Source: an uncultured Formosa sp. (GTDB lineage Bacteria > Bacteroidota > Bacteroidia > Flavobacteriales > Flavobacteriaceae). From it: a stretch of DNA of 64,000 nucleotides. The first letter of the stretch is position 1. Every line of letters begins with the position of its first letter. The position numbers were made by a program, and so were the translations under genes. The notes under the pieces are model-generated. The model saw only the letters and a program-made list of their open reading frames with translations. It made no database searches and had not been told where the DNA came from. Where the stretch lies: the NCBI RefSeq assembly GCF_947500765.1, contig NZ_CANMTH010000006.1, positions 186,001 through 250,000 of the forward strand, read 5' to 3'. This document shows, piece after piece, positions 28,206-36,385 of this stretch.

Positions 28206-28787
28206 ATGACATTAGAAAGATTTAAAAATCAATGCCTTGGAAGCCTAGAAATGCCTGAAATTTTAGCAAAAATTTATCAATTTGAGGCTAAACATCATTT
28301 TTTTTGCAAAGATTTCCAAATTTCAGTTGAAGAAATAAGTTTACCAATAGACGATGTATTTACATACAATCAATACATCAAGCCTTTTGGATACACGGGA
28401 GATGGTTTAACTGCGTTTTGGGTACAAGAAAATAAAGATGTAGAAAATGCTCCAATTGTCTATTTTAATTCAGGAGGATCAATGCGAATTATAGCTAAAA
28501 ATTTTAAAACGTTTATGCAAATACTAACTCTTGATGTAGAAATTTGTAGCGACATGTTTAAAATTAAAGCAGATTATAAAGAGAGCGAATACAAGCAAAC
28601 ATACATTAAGTGGATAAAAAAAGAATTTGATTTAGATCCGGTTTGTGATATTAAAACAGATGAAAGATACGGTTACAGTAAAGATATTATTAATATTATA
28701 GATGAAGCTGAAATGTTATATAAAGCTAAGTTTATGGCTTGGCATGAACCTTTTAGCGACATTGAAGATTACTATAATGACTTTTAA
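28206..28787 (+). CDS. Hypothetical protein, possibly SUKH (SMI1/KNR4)-like
   Basis: A 193-residue cytoplasmic protein. The segment 'TGDGLTAFWVQENKDVENAPIVYFNSGGSMRIIAKNFKTFMQIL' (read in pieces) has the order of SUKH-superfamily proteins: a G-D-G turn, a strand run ending in a position for 'ivyf', then 'aknF..Fm'. SUKH proteins often act as immunity proteins against contact-dependent toxins. No toxin gene is adjacent, so this is only a fold-level suggestion. Confidence 0.55.
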   Translation: MTLERFKNQCLGSLEMPEILAKIYQFEAKHHFFCKDFQISVEEISLPIDDVFTYNQYIKPFGYTGDGLTAFWVQENKDVENAPIVYFNSGGSMRIIAKNFKTFMQILTLDVEICSDMFKIKADYKESEYKQTYIKWIKKEFDLDPVCDIKTDERYGYSKDIINIIDEAEMLYKAKFMAWHEPFSDIEDYYNDF

Positions 28788-29028
28788 ATAGCCACACGCC
28801 AAAACCTTAACATAATAATACATTATTTAATAATTAAGATGTATTAGCCATTTCAAATATTTTTTCAGGAGTAACCACTAATTATATAAAGCACATTGTA
28901 ACCAGCATAAAAAACAATTACAAACACATAACACACTAATAACTACCAACTGTTTATCAACACATTATCAGTACACTCTATTGTTTACATTTAACTAACC
29001 AACCTTAATTGAAACTAGAAAAAAAACC

Positions 29029-29499
29029 ATGAAGAAACCATTTTTAATTTTTACTTTTTTAATTGCTTCGACTTTTAATTTAAGTGCCCAGAATAATTCC
29101 ATTCCCCAAACTATAGCACAACAAAAAGCAGCTAAAAATATAGCTATGGAATGGATTAAGCTATTTTACGAAGTAGACAACACAGATGCGTTACTTAATA
29201 TCTCTAAAATTCCTTTTGCCGTCTCTAATGAACAAATTCTGAATTCTGAATCAGAATTAAAAACATTATACAAAAAAATAATTAATGGCAAAAGCGAAAT
29301 CACAGCATCTAAAATTTCTTCAGAAGTTTATAGTTCAAGATATGAAATTATAGATAAATGTATTCCCATTAATGTTTTAATTATTATGGTGACTTTAGTA
29401 GAAACAGATTCAGATAATGAAACGTTTTCTAGAAGTATAGGCGTAAGTGTAGAACTTTCCGGAAACAATGTGAAAATAATAGGGCTTACAGACAAATAA
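29029..29499 (+). CDS. Small exported protein of unknown function
   Basis: A 156-residue protein with a clear signal peptide (MKKPFLIFTFLIASTFNLSAQ, cleaved near LSAQ; shown only in part here). The mature part is a helix-rich segment 'AQQKAAKNIAMEWIKLFYEVDN' followed by a beta-rich domain. I do not recognise a family. The gene is flanked by gaps of about 180-240 nt with no detectable repeats. Confidence 0.6.
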   Translation: MKKPFLIFTFLIASTFNLSAQNNSIPQTIAQQKAAKNIAMEWIKLFYEVDNTDALLNISKIPFAVSNEQILNSESELKTLYKKIINGKSEITASKISSEVYSSRYEIIDKCIPINVLIIMVTLVETDSDNETFSRSIGVSVELSGNNVKIIGLTDK

Positions 29500-29678
29500 T
29501 TAAAATGTAAGTTACAAACCAGATTATTAGATAAAGGGTAAAAGAAACAGAAAAGGCATTATTCCCCACTCTCCTACCTCAGAAACAGAAAAATAACACA
29601 CTCCTATTTTATTTTTTAAAATATTAACCCAACACAATTTATATAACACATATTCACCACTAACAACAAAATTACAAC

Positions 29679-30137
29679 ATGAAAACAATTAAAAAAGTTA
29701 TTCTATTTAGTTTCTTAATTTTTGGAATCACTAGTTCTTATGCAAAAGTTAAAATTCCTTTTGGTAAAAAAGAAGTAATTACTATCGTATCTGAATTACC
29801 AGATAACGACATGTATAAAACTGCAGAAAACAGTAATGAGTACCTAGATTTAGCTACTATACATGAAGAATTTAATGTTGCTTGGATTTTACCTTTATGG
29901 ATTACTCAAGACCCGAGGCTTGTTTTATATAATGAAAAAACAGAGACATATTATGACGTTTCTAATGAAGAAATGACAGCGATATTAAAAGATAATAATA
30001 TTACTAAAGAAGATGTTTTAAAAGTTCCTTTTTATAATAAATATGGAGGAAAAGCCATTCTTCTATTACTTATAATACTAATTATTTGGAGCAATTTAAG
30101 TAAATCAGAAAATAACGTAGAAGCTAAAGAACTATAA
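29679..30137 (+). CDS. Exported protein with C-terminal membrane anchor
   Basis: A 152-residue protein with an N-terminal signal sequence (about residues 1-22), a small extracytoplasmic domain and a C-terminal transmembrane helix ('AILLLLIILIIWS', about residues 125-140) followed by a short charged tail. The function is not recognised. It lies 3 nt before the frameshifted gene at 30141, so the two probably shared one transcript. Confidence 0.6.
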   Translation: MKTIKKVILFSFLIFGITSSYAKVKIPFGKKEVITIVSELPDNDMYKTAENSNEYLDLATIHEEFNVAWILPLWITQDPRLVLYNEKTETYYDVSNEEMTAILKDNNITKEDVLKVPFYNKYGGKAILLLLIILIIWSNLSKSENNVEAKEL

Positions 30138-30140
30138 ATT

Positions 30141-30786
30141 ATGAATACATTTTTATTACCAGCAATAATACTATCTGTGGGATTTCTCTTGATGTTTTAT
30201 ATGATGAGAAGAAACAAGAAACATATAAACAATGAAGATTTAGACAAAGAAATATTAAATGCAGACCAATACCAGAGAGATTTTTTAGATAAAGATTACG
30301 CTTACATTAAGGGTTGGATGAAAAACGCTACAATAGATGCATTTACATCTGCTTCTATTCCTTATACAAATGCAGATAAAGCTAAGGACATGGGTAAAGA
30401 TATCTTAAAGTCGGCAATGACATTAGGTACCGTAAAATACACCACTGTAGAAACACCCGCTTTTGTTGTATTAAGTGAAGGTAAAATGCACTATTTTAGT
30501 ACAGATGTATATGGAGATTTAAAAGAACATTTAATATTTAACTCAGACCGTTTCACTAACACCTAGTAAATCTAAAGAAATCATTCCTAGTAAATACATT
30601 TTTACCTTTAATATAGATGGAACAAAAAGCATCATAGAAATTCATAACGCATTAGAATTTAATAGTGATATGTCTTCTATGTTGGGTAGTAACTATTCTA
30701 AAACGTTAACAAAAAACAGAGTTATGGGAGAACAATTTTACACTAAAATAAGTGTACTGTATCCCAACTTAAGAGTGAAAAGTTAA
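30141..30786 (+). pseudogene. Frameshifted membrane-anchored protein, paralogue of the 26925 gene
   Basis: The reading frame from 30141 gives an N-terminal transmembrane helix and a soluble domain but stops early at 30566. An uninterrupted continuation in the next frame runs from about 30550 to the stop at 30786 ('SLTPSKSKEIIPSKYIFTF...'). The break lies at the short T run in CGTTTCAC near 30550, where one inserted base explains the change. The joined product of about 214 residues has the same plan as the 239-residue paralogue upstream. A sequencing error cannot be excluded. Confidence 0.7.
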
Positions 30787-30812
30787 TTTTTTTAATTGTT
30801 AAATTTTCAAAA

Positions 30813-30848
30813 CCGAATTCAATATATTTTGAATTCGGCTTTTTTTAT
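30813..30848 (+). terminator. Intrinsic terminator
   Basis: CCGAATTCAA (30813-30822) pairs with TTGAATTCGG (30829-30838) and is followed by CTTTTTTTT. It follows the frameshifted gene. Confidence 0.85.
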
Positions 30849-31048
30849 GTCAATTAAACAATATCCTTTTTAATTACACATCTCCCCTATTTTAGTACAT
30901 TATTTAACTACGTCTTAAAAGGCGCCAGATACTATGGTATTAAATCGCAATCCAGAAGTCGATTTGGAAGATCTTGGTTATAAATTTGCTATTAAACTAA
31001 AAAAGTTAAATATTAAACCTTAATAAAACTCAAGAGAAATCTAAGAAA

Positions 31049-31500
31049 TTTGATTCTTTACCTACTATATTCAGTTGCTTTATACAAAAACGTAATACTT
31101 ATTATAAATTTAAAAATAGAGCTGATAAACGTTTAAAAATAGAATAACAGATTATTAATATAGTTAGAAATAGACGTGAATTCTTTCCTAGAAAAGGTAT
31201 GTAAAAACCTGTAAAACAATTAAATTTTTATTTTAGAAAAGCAATTCTTAAAGTTTGTAGATATCAACTATTCAATATATTAAGAACTAAAAACAGGCTT
31301 ACTCTAAGAAAAAAACACAGTACTAAGACAACCAACTCAAATCATCGATTTTATAAACATAATAAAAGATATATGTTATAGAAAACAGGTTAGTTAAGGA
31401 CTTAAAAACAGAAAAAGAGCACTTAATAATGCTATATATTAAGCTAAAGATATTAGAGAACTCATACATCATTCCTATAAAGGAATAGCTAATCTTAGTT
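31049..31500 (+). pseudogene. Decayed IS3-family transposase (orfB) remnant
   Basis: One frame from about 31049 encodes the N-terminal half of an IS3-type orfB with in-frame stops: 'NTYYKFKNRADKRLKIE', 'QIINIVRNRREFFPRKG', 'YQLFNILRTKNRLTLRKK' and 'KTTNSNHRFYKHN' (the usual family form is 'TTNSxHRFxKYxNL'). A later piece 'ELIHHSYKGIA' matches the 'LIHHSDRGIQY' catalytic segment, so the central part of the DDE domain is deleted. No intact terminal repeats were recognised. An old, dead insertion. Confidence 0.75.
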
Positions 31501-31582
31501 ACAAACTAGTTATACCCTAAATATCGTTCTAGAACATAATATAACACACAAGAAGCTTAAAAAAGGTATTAAATAATAACTA

Positions 31583-31616
31583 AAAAAATCTCAGATTAAT
31601 ATTTAATCTGAGATTT
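31583..31616 (-). terminator. Intrinsic terminator of the tandem lipoprotein genes
   Basis: A 14-bp perfect stem (31586-31599 with 31603-31616) has a 3-nt loop. On the minus strand it is followed by a run of seven T, 59 nt after the stop of the second lipoprotein gene. Confidence 0.85.
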
Positions 31617-31674
31617 AAAACTTATGCAGTTTAAAAATACTGCCTTTATTTAGTCTGAATTAGCGTTTAATAGC

Positions 31675-32307
31675 TTATCCTTCTAGACCTTCTGTACATT
31701 TTAGAACGTTATCTTTATCCGTTTCAAATTCAAATTGAAACGTGTTGGTGTTTCTTACTCTGTCTCCGTAATACGTAGTTTCACCATTTGGTTTTTCGCC
31801 TTCTATAATAAATTTAACCGTTATTTTATTTTCATTAGAAACATTAATATTAAAGTCTTTTACATGAAAATTAGAGAATTCATCTGTTGTGCCTTCAATC
31901 ATTTTAATGGCTTTATTGTAGTTTTCTAAAATGATATTAAAATCAATGTCTTTAACCATTACCTTACCTTGTCTGTCTTTAAAGTATGATTCATTTTGAA
32001 ACGCATCTTGAATTGCTGTTGGCTCCATTTTCATTCCATAAGTACCCGTTATAAAAGATTGAGAATATGCCTTATTATTTTCTAAGAATGTTATTGTAGC
32101 CATTTCAAATTCACTTGTTAAATGGTCTTTTGTTGTCAAAGACATACCATGTATAGCTCTATCGCCACCAAATTGCTCTATCAAGTTAGTTTTTAACCCC
32201 TTAAGTTCTTCTGCATTGTTAAGATGGTAAGTGTCGCTTCCGCTAGATCCACAAGATTGAAGACAAAGAAGTAAAAACGTATAAACGATTAATATTGTAG
32301 TTTTCAT
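31675..32307 (-). CDS. Lipoprotein of unknown function (tandem paralogue 2)
   Basis: A 210-residue lipoprotein with lipobox 'LLCLQSC' (Cys19) followed by 'GSSGSDTY'. The mature part has an N-terminal helix ('LNNAEELKGLKTNLIEQFGGD') and a beta-rich domain. Layout and many positions match the next protein upstream ('LDNADDISKIKATVEEKLGAD', 'ITYIRDGKEYSQ' against 'ITFLENNKAYSQ'), so both came from one gene. Function unknown. It lies 44 nt after the first copy and ends before a terminator. Confidence 0.7.
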   Translation of the reverse strand: MKTTILIVYTFLLLCLQSCGSSGSDTYHLNNAEELKGLKTNLIEQFGGDRAIHGMSLTTKDHLTSEFEMATITFLENNKAYSQSFITGTYGMKMEPTAIQDAFQNESYFKDRQGKVMVKDIDFNIILENYNKAIKMIEGTTDEFSNFHVKDFNINVSNENKITVKFIIEGEKPNGETTYYGDRVRNTNTFQFEFETDKDNVLKCTEGLEG

Positions 32308-32351
32308 ATAATTGTAATTTTAATTAATTTATAGTATAAAGCATTTACACC

Positions 32352-32942
32352 TTACATTTCAAGTTGTAAATTACCATCCTTATCAAAAGTAAATTCAAAT
32401 TCATAATAGTTAGTTACTATAGATTTACCTTCCATATGGCTTCCTTCAGATTTCTTAGTACCATTTAGCGTAAAAGTTGATGTTACCTTATTGTTTTTGT
32501 CAACAACAAACTCCCATTCGTACATTACAAAATCATGGTATTCATCAGTTTCTGATTTTATTATTTCAACGGCTTTATTAAAACTTGGAGGAATCTGCTC
32601 AAAATTAAATTCAGATATTTTTATAGCACCATCATGTAAATTTCTTTGAATTATTGATTTTTTAGGATCGTTAACTACCTTTAAAAAATAATCTTGAGAA
32701 TATTCTTTACCGTCTCTAATATAAGTTATTTGAGCTCTTTCAAATTGGCTAGATAGGTAATCATCTGCTCTAAGAATTAATTTGTTAACCATCTTGTCAG
32801 CACCAAGTTTTTCTTCAACTGTCGCTTTTATTTTTGAAATGTCATCTGCATTATCTAAGTTTTTTGGAACAAGGGCATCTGCACCACAAGATGATAATGT
32901 TAATACTAAAACGGCTAAAAAGGTTTTTAAAATGTTTTTCAT
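32352..32942 (-). CDS. Lipoprotein of unknown function (tandem paralogue 1)
   Basis: A 196-residue lipoprotein with lipobox 'VLTLSSC' (Cys19). The order is signal peptide, helical segment with 'DNADDISKIKATVEEKLG', then a domain with alternating beta strands ending 'YYEFEFTFDKDGNLQLEM'. It is the first gene of a two-gene minus-strand operon with a diverged duplicate. Acidic, exported and likely anchored in the outer membrane. No family recognised. Confidence 0.7.
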   Translation of the reverse strand: MKNILKTFLAVLVLTLSSCGADALVPKNLDNADDISKIKATVEEKLGADKMVNKLILRADDYLSSQFERAQITYIRDGKEYSQDYFLKVVNDPKKSIIQRNLHDGAIKISEFNFEQIPPSFNKAVEIIKSETDEYHDFVMYEWEFVVDKNNKVTSTFTLNGTKKSEGSHMEGKSIVTNYYEFEFTFDKDGNLQLEM

Positions 32943-33576
32943 AATGTTTGATTTGTTTTCGCTAAAATATTTAACGCGTAAATGGATTAATTTTTAATTT
33001 ATGTTTTTTGAACACTAAACTGTTTATGATTAATTTTTATAATTAAAGACGGCACAAAAACTATTATTGATTTGTTCACTACAAGATTACAGGATTATGT
33101 AATCTATTTAAGATGCCAACATTTATTCGTTAACGATGAGTCTATATTTGATAATTATAAGTGTTCGATCTTTAAATACTAAAGAAGAAGAAATCTATTT
33201 GTGAGTCGTACTATTAGATAAGTAGCACATGATAAAAATTCACACCTATTAAATTATAACTAGCTAACAACATATAAATAGCATATAGAACGCTTAAACC
33301 ATTTTTAGAAGAATGGGAACTTATGCCATACATAAATCCTTCTTTACAAATACGATAAACAATATACACGAATTGCAAATCATACTAAAAAGAGAAGAAA
33401 CAGGTTTAACAAATGCAACATTGCTTAATAATTTTTAGATGCACGATTAAAAAACAGTAATTATAATTGAAAACAAAAAAAATCGAATATTAACTCTTTC
33501 CTTACAAATAAATGTTGGCACCTTAAATACCAGTAGTCATATTGTATCATTGCCTTAAATAAACAAATCAAATATT
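32943..33576. other. 634-nt gap with a gene relic
   Basis: No intact gene. A 41-codon frame at 33313-33438 (starting MGTYAIHKSFFTNTINN) stops at a TAG, and a one-base shift continues it ('LDARLKNSNYN') to a stop at about 33470. It looks like the decayed 3' end of a longer gene. Other parts show no structure I can support. Confidence 0.45.
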
Positions 33577-33846
33577 ATGTTAGAAATATTAGCACTCAGT
33601 TATTTTGCAAAGCAAATAAAAAAAATAGCAGAAGAAAAAGGTATTAAACCAGGAAAATGGATAGCGGCTACATTTATATCTTGGTTTGTAATCGAAATAT
33701 TAATTTTCATACTTGCTTTTACATTTTTTAATGTTGATAGAGATGGAATTGTTGTCGTTATGATACCTGCAGTATTAATATCAGCGACAGTAGCTTTTAT
33801 TATTTTAGAAAAATTGAAACAACAAGAACCAATTAAAATTAATTAA
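33577..33846 (+). CDS. Small two-helix membrane protein
   Basis: An 89-residue protein with an N-terminal amphipathic segment ('FAKQIKKIAEEKGIKPGKW') and two transmembrane helices (about residues 27-49 and 56-77). The Lys-Gly-Pro-Gly-Lys turn before the first helix resembles small flavobacterial membrane proteins of unknown function. The next gene starts 1 nt after its stop, so they are co-translated. Confidence 0.65.
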   Translation: MLEILALSYFAKQIKKIAEEKGIKPGKWIAATFISWFVIEILIFILAFTFFNVDRDGIVVVMIPAVLISATVAFIILEKLKQQEPIKIN

Positions 33847-33847
33847 A

Positions 33848-34468
33848 ATGGAAAAATTCATTATTAATACAGAAGCCACTTTTATTAAAAATATATTACT
33901 CACGAACGATGTTTTAAACATTTCAGATGGAGATTACAAAACAAAGAATGCGTTTTTAGAAAAAATGAATGCCGAAAAGAAAGGAATTTTAGATACACAA
34001 CATACAATCGCATATTCTAAAATAACTAAAATAGTTCCTTTTGAAAATGAAAATGGAATTCAACTTTTCTTTGTTGAAAAAAAGAAAAAAGAGAAAACAT
34101 ATTTAGAACTAAATTCTATTGAAGAATATACTGAAGTACTTCAATACATAACACACAAAACCAATCATTTATCACTACAAAGCATACAAAATAAGCCTAT
34201 ATCGAGTTGGATAAAACAAGCTGGTTACACCTTAGTGTCTTTAATTTTTACTTTAGCAATTACCTTTACCGCTGTTGCCATTGAAGCAGGTAAGAATGTT
34301 ACTATAACAGGTGGAAAACGCGGATTAAAAAGAATTATGCTATCTATAGCAGAAACATTAGGAACATTAAATTCCGTTATTGTTGGGACTTTAATAACAC
34401 TTGGTTTTGCATTTTGGACTTATAAAAAATATATAAACGGGCAAGTCTCTATAAAGGCATATCAATAA
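33848..34468 (+). CDS. Membrane protein with N-terminal PH-like domain
   Basis: A 206-residue protein: an N-terminal soluble part of about 115 residues with strands such as 'AYSKITKIVPFENENGIQLFFVEKKKK', which looks PH-like, then two transmembrane helices (about residues 124-144 and 174-192) with a basic loop 'GGKRGLKRIM' between them. Function unknown. Translationally coupled to the two-helix protein upstream (1-nt gap). Confidence 0.62.
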   Translation: MEKFIINTEATFIKNILLTNDVLNISDGDYKTKNAFLEKMNAEKKGILDTQHTIAYSKITKIVPFENENGIQLFFVEKKKKEKTYLELNSIEEYTEVLQYITHKTNHLSLQSIQNKPISSWIKQAGYTLVSLIFTLAITFTAVAIEAGKNVTITGGKRGLKRIMLSIAETLGTLNSVIVGTLITLGFAFWTYKKYINGQVSIKAYQ

Positions 34469-34488
34469 ATAAATTTATAAAAAAATAA

Positions 34489-35037
34489 ATAGTCGCTTTA
34501 GCACTCTTCACTGTATTCTTTTCTACTTGTAACGGACAAAATAATACCATGTAAAATGTACTATATTAGATAGTCTTTCTATTGGAGAAGCCAAGGAATT
34601 ACTATTTCAAGATTAACGAAGTATAGCGATCATGCTAAGTTTATCTTCTTTATAAATTGATTTAGACCTACAAACCGAGAGCGTTGGTAAATCTTCTCAA
34701 ACCTTATTTAAGGATGAGCTAATTCGTATTTACACTAAAGATTCTATTGTAAATCAGGTTAAAGAATTAATTAAGAGTCAAGGTTTTCAAAAAAAGGGTA
34801 TGGTAATCATTTTTCAAATTTTCAACTTATATCTTAATAGTAAAGATCCAAACCATTGAAAATGGGAATGAGAATTTCTATATTTTAAGAATAAAAAGAG
34901 CTGAAGCACATACTTTTTATTAAAAAATAATTATTGCATCTATTAAATTAATTGATAAGGGTTTGGTACAGGAGGTTACTAAAAATATTGTAATTCAAGA
35001 ATCTTTAAGAATGAACAAATTAGAATTAAATCGTTAA
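34489..35037 (+). pseudogene. Decayed exported (lipo)protein gene
   Basis: The start encodes a signal-peptide-like stretch 'IVALALFTVFFSTCNGQNN' followed at once by a stop. A later frame gives an uninterrupted 65-codon piece ('LDLQTESVGKSSQTLFKDEL...DPNH', 34660-34860), and the last part ends 'QESLRMNKLELNR' at 35037. At least two stops or frameshifts separate these, so it is a broken gene. The 'CNGQNN' end of the signal region recurs as 'SGQNN' in the neighbouring histidine kinase. Confidence 0.6.
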
Positions 35038-35056
35038 ATAAATCAACATTCAATCT

Positions 35057-36385
35057 ATGAAAACACTAAAAACACCAAACTTTATTATAATACTAACCTT
35101 ATTATTTGGGGTATTTACAGCATGCGAAACTCAATACTCAGAAAAAGTTGTAGAAGATGCTTTGTGGAGAGATGATATTGTAAAGGTTAAACAACTTTTA
35201 AAAAAAGTAGATATAGATACATTAAGATTTCTTGATGGAAGAAATATTTTACAAATAGCCATTTTAAGAGGCGCAACAAATGTGTCTAATTATTTAATAG
35301 AAAACAGTAATTTACAAGACTCTACAGATAATTATGGCTACACAGCTTTGCATATAGCTATTCTAGAAGATCATAATGAAAAGGCAAGCTTATTGGTAAA
35401 CAAAGGCAGTGATTTAAATATTTTGGACGATAGTGGATATACACCATTACATTATGCTATTTTAAAAGAGAATATTGATTTAGTAAAGCAAATGGTGGCA
35501 AAAGGTGCTAATATTAATTCTAAAACAGCTAGTATGAAAAATACACCTTTACATTTAAGTATTGAATTAGAAAATGCAGATCTTGTTGCTTTTTTCAATT
35601 CTAAAAATGCCATAGATACCATTACAGATTATAATAATAAAACAGTAAAAATGCTCGCACTAGAATCTATCAATCCTAAAATAGTAAATATGTATTTTGA
35701 TAGTTTTTCAAATGAAGAAAAAAATGTTTTACTTTACAATACCATTAGTCAAGATAGTATAACAACAAACTTACAACAGTGGTTAGGCCAGAAATGGGTT
35801 TCAAAAGAGACGGTAAAAGAAGGTTTTGTATTTGCTAAATATTCTACTATTACTGCATTATTATTAAAAAACGGAATAGACATTAATACCGTTTCAAATA
35901 GATATGGTTATGCCGCCATTAATAATGCTGCAATCTGTGGAAATATTAAAATGTTAGCTTTTTTAATTGAAAATGGAGCTGATATTAATAAAATAAGTGA
36001 TAGAGAAAGAAGCCCTTTAATGCAAGCGTCAAAATTACATGATCCGCTTATCATAAATCAAGAAATTGGTGATTTTGAAATATCTATGAATCCAGCATTT
36101 TTAAAAAATTTAGAAACTAGCCCCGATAAAAATGCAGAAAATAGTTTGGCTTGTGTAAAATTATTGATTGCTAATAATGCAAAACTTAATTACACCAATA
36201 AAGATAAAGAAAATGCACTATATATTGCAGAATCTACTTTTAATCCTAAAGTGGTAGATTATTTAAAGGAACAAGGCGCAAAAGAATCAAAACCCTTTGT
36301 AGAAAGTCAATCTAGTAAAACAAGGCGGACTATGGATAATATTAATAGAAGTGTTGAGAATAATAAAAACCTGTATGGCTATTAA
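35057..36385 (+). CDS. Ankyrin-repeat lipoprotein
   Basis: A 442-residue protein with lipobox 'VFTAC' (Cys23). At least six ankyrin repeats follow, with the typical 'G.TALHIAI....' forms: 'YGYTALHIAILEDHNEKASLLVNKGSDLN' type at about residues 94-125, then 127-160, 161-190 and again at 290-330. The repeats suggest protein binding at the membrane. Its 3' end overlaps the start of the sensor kinase gene, so it may modulate that two-component system. Confidence 0.82.
   Translation: MKTLKTPNFIIILTLLFGVFTACETQYSEKVVEDALWRDDIVKVKQLLKKVDIDTLRFLDGRNILQIAILRGATNVSNYLIENSNLQDSTDNYGYTALHIAILEDHNEKASLLVNKGSDLNILDDSGYTPLHYAILKENIDLVKQMVAKGANINSKTASMKNTPLHLSIELENADLVAFFNSKNAIDTITDYNNKTVKMLALESINPKIVNMYFDSFSNEEKNVLLYNTISQDSITTNLQQWLGQKWVSKETVKEGFVFAKYSTITALLLKNGIDINTVSNRYGYAAINNAAICGNIKMLAFLIENGADINKISDRERSPLMQASKLHDPLIINQEIGDFEISMNPAFLKNLETSPDKNAENSLACVKLLIANNAKLNYTNKDKENALYIAESTFNPKVVDYLKEQGAKESKPFVESQSSKTRRTMDNINRSVENNKNLYGY

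Noticed and set aside
30900..31048. An orfA of the decayed IS3 element
   Set aside because: The short frame MVLNRNPEVDLEDLG has no recognisable similarity to IS3 orfA, and no terminal inverted repeats were found.
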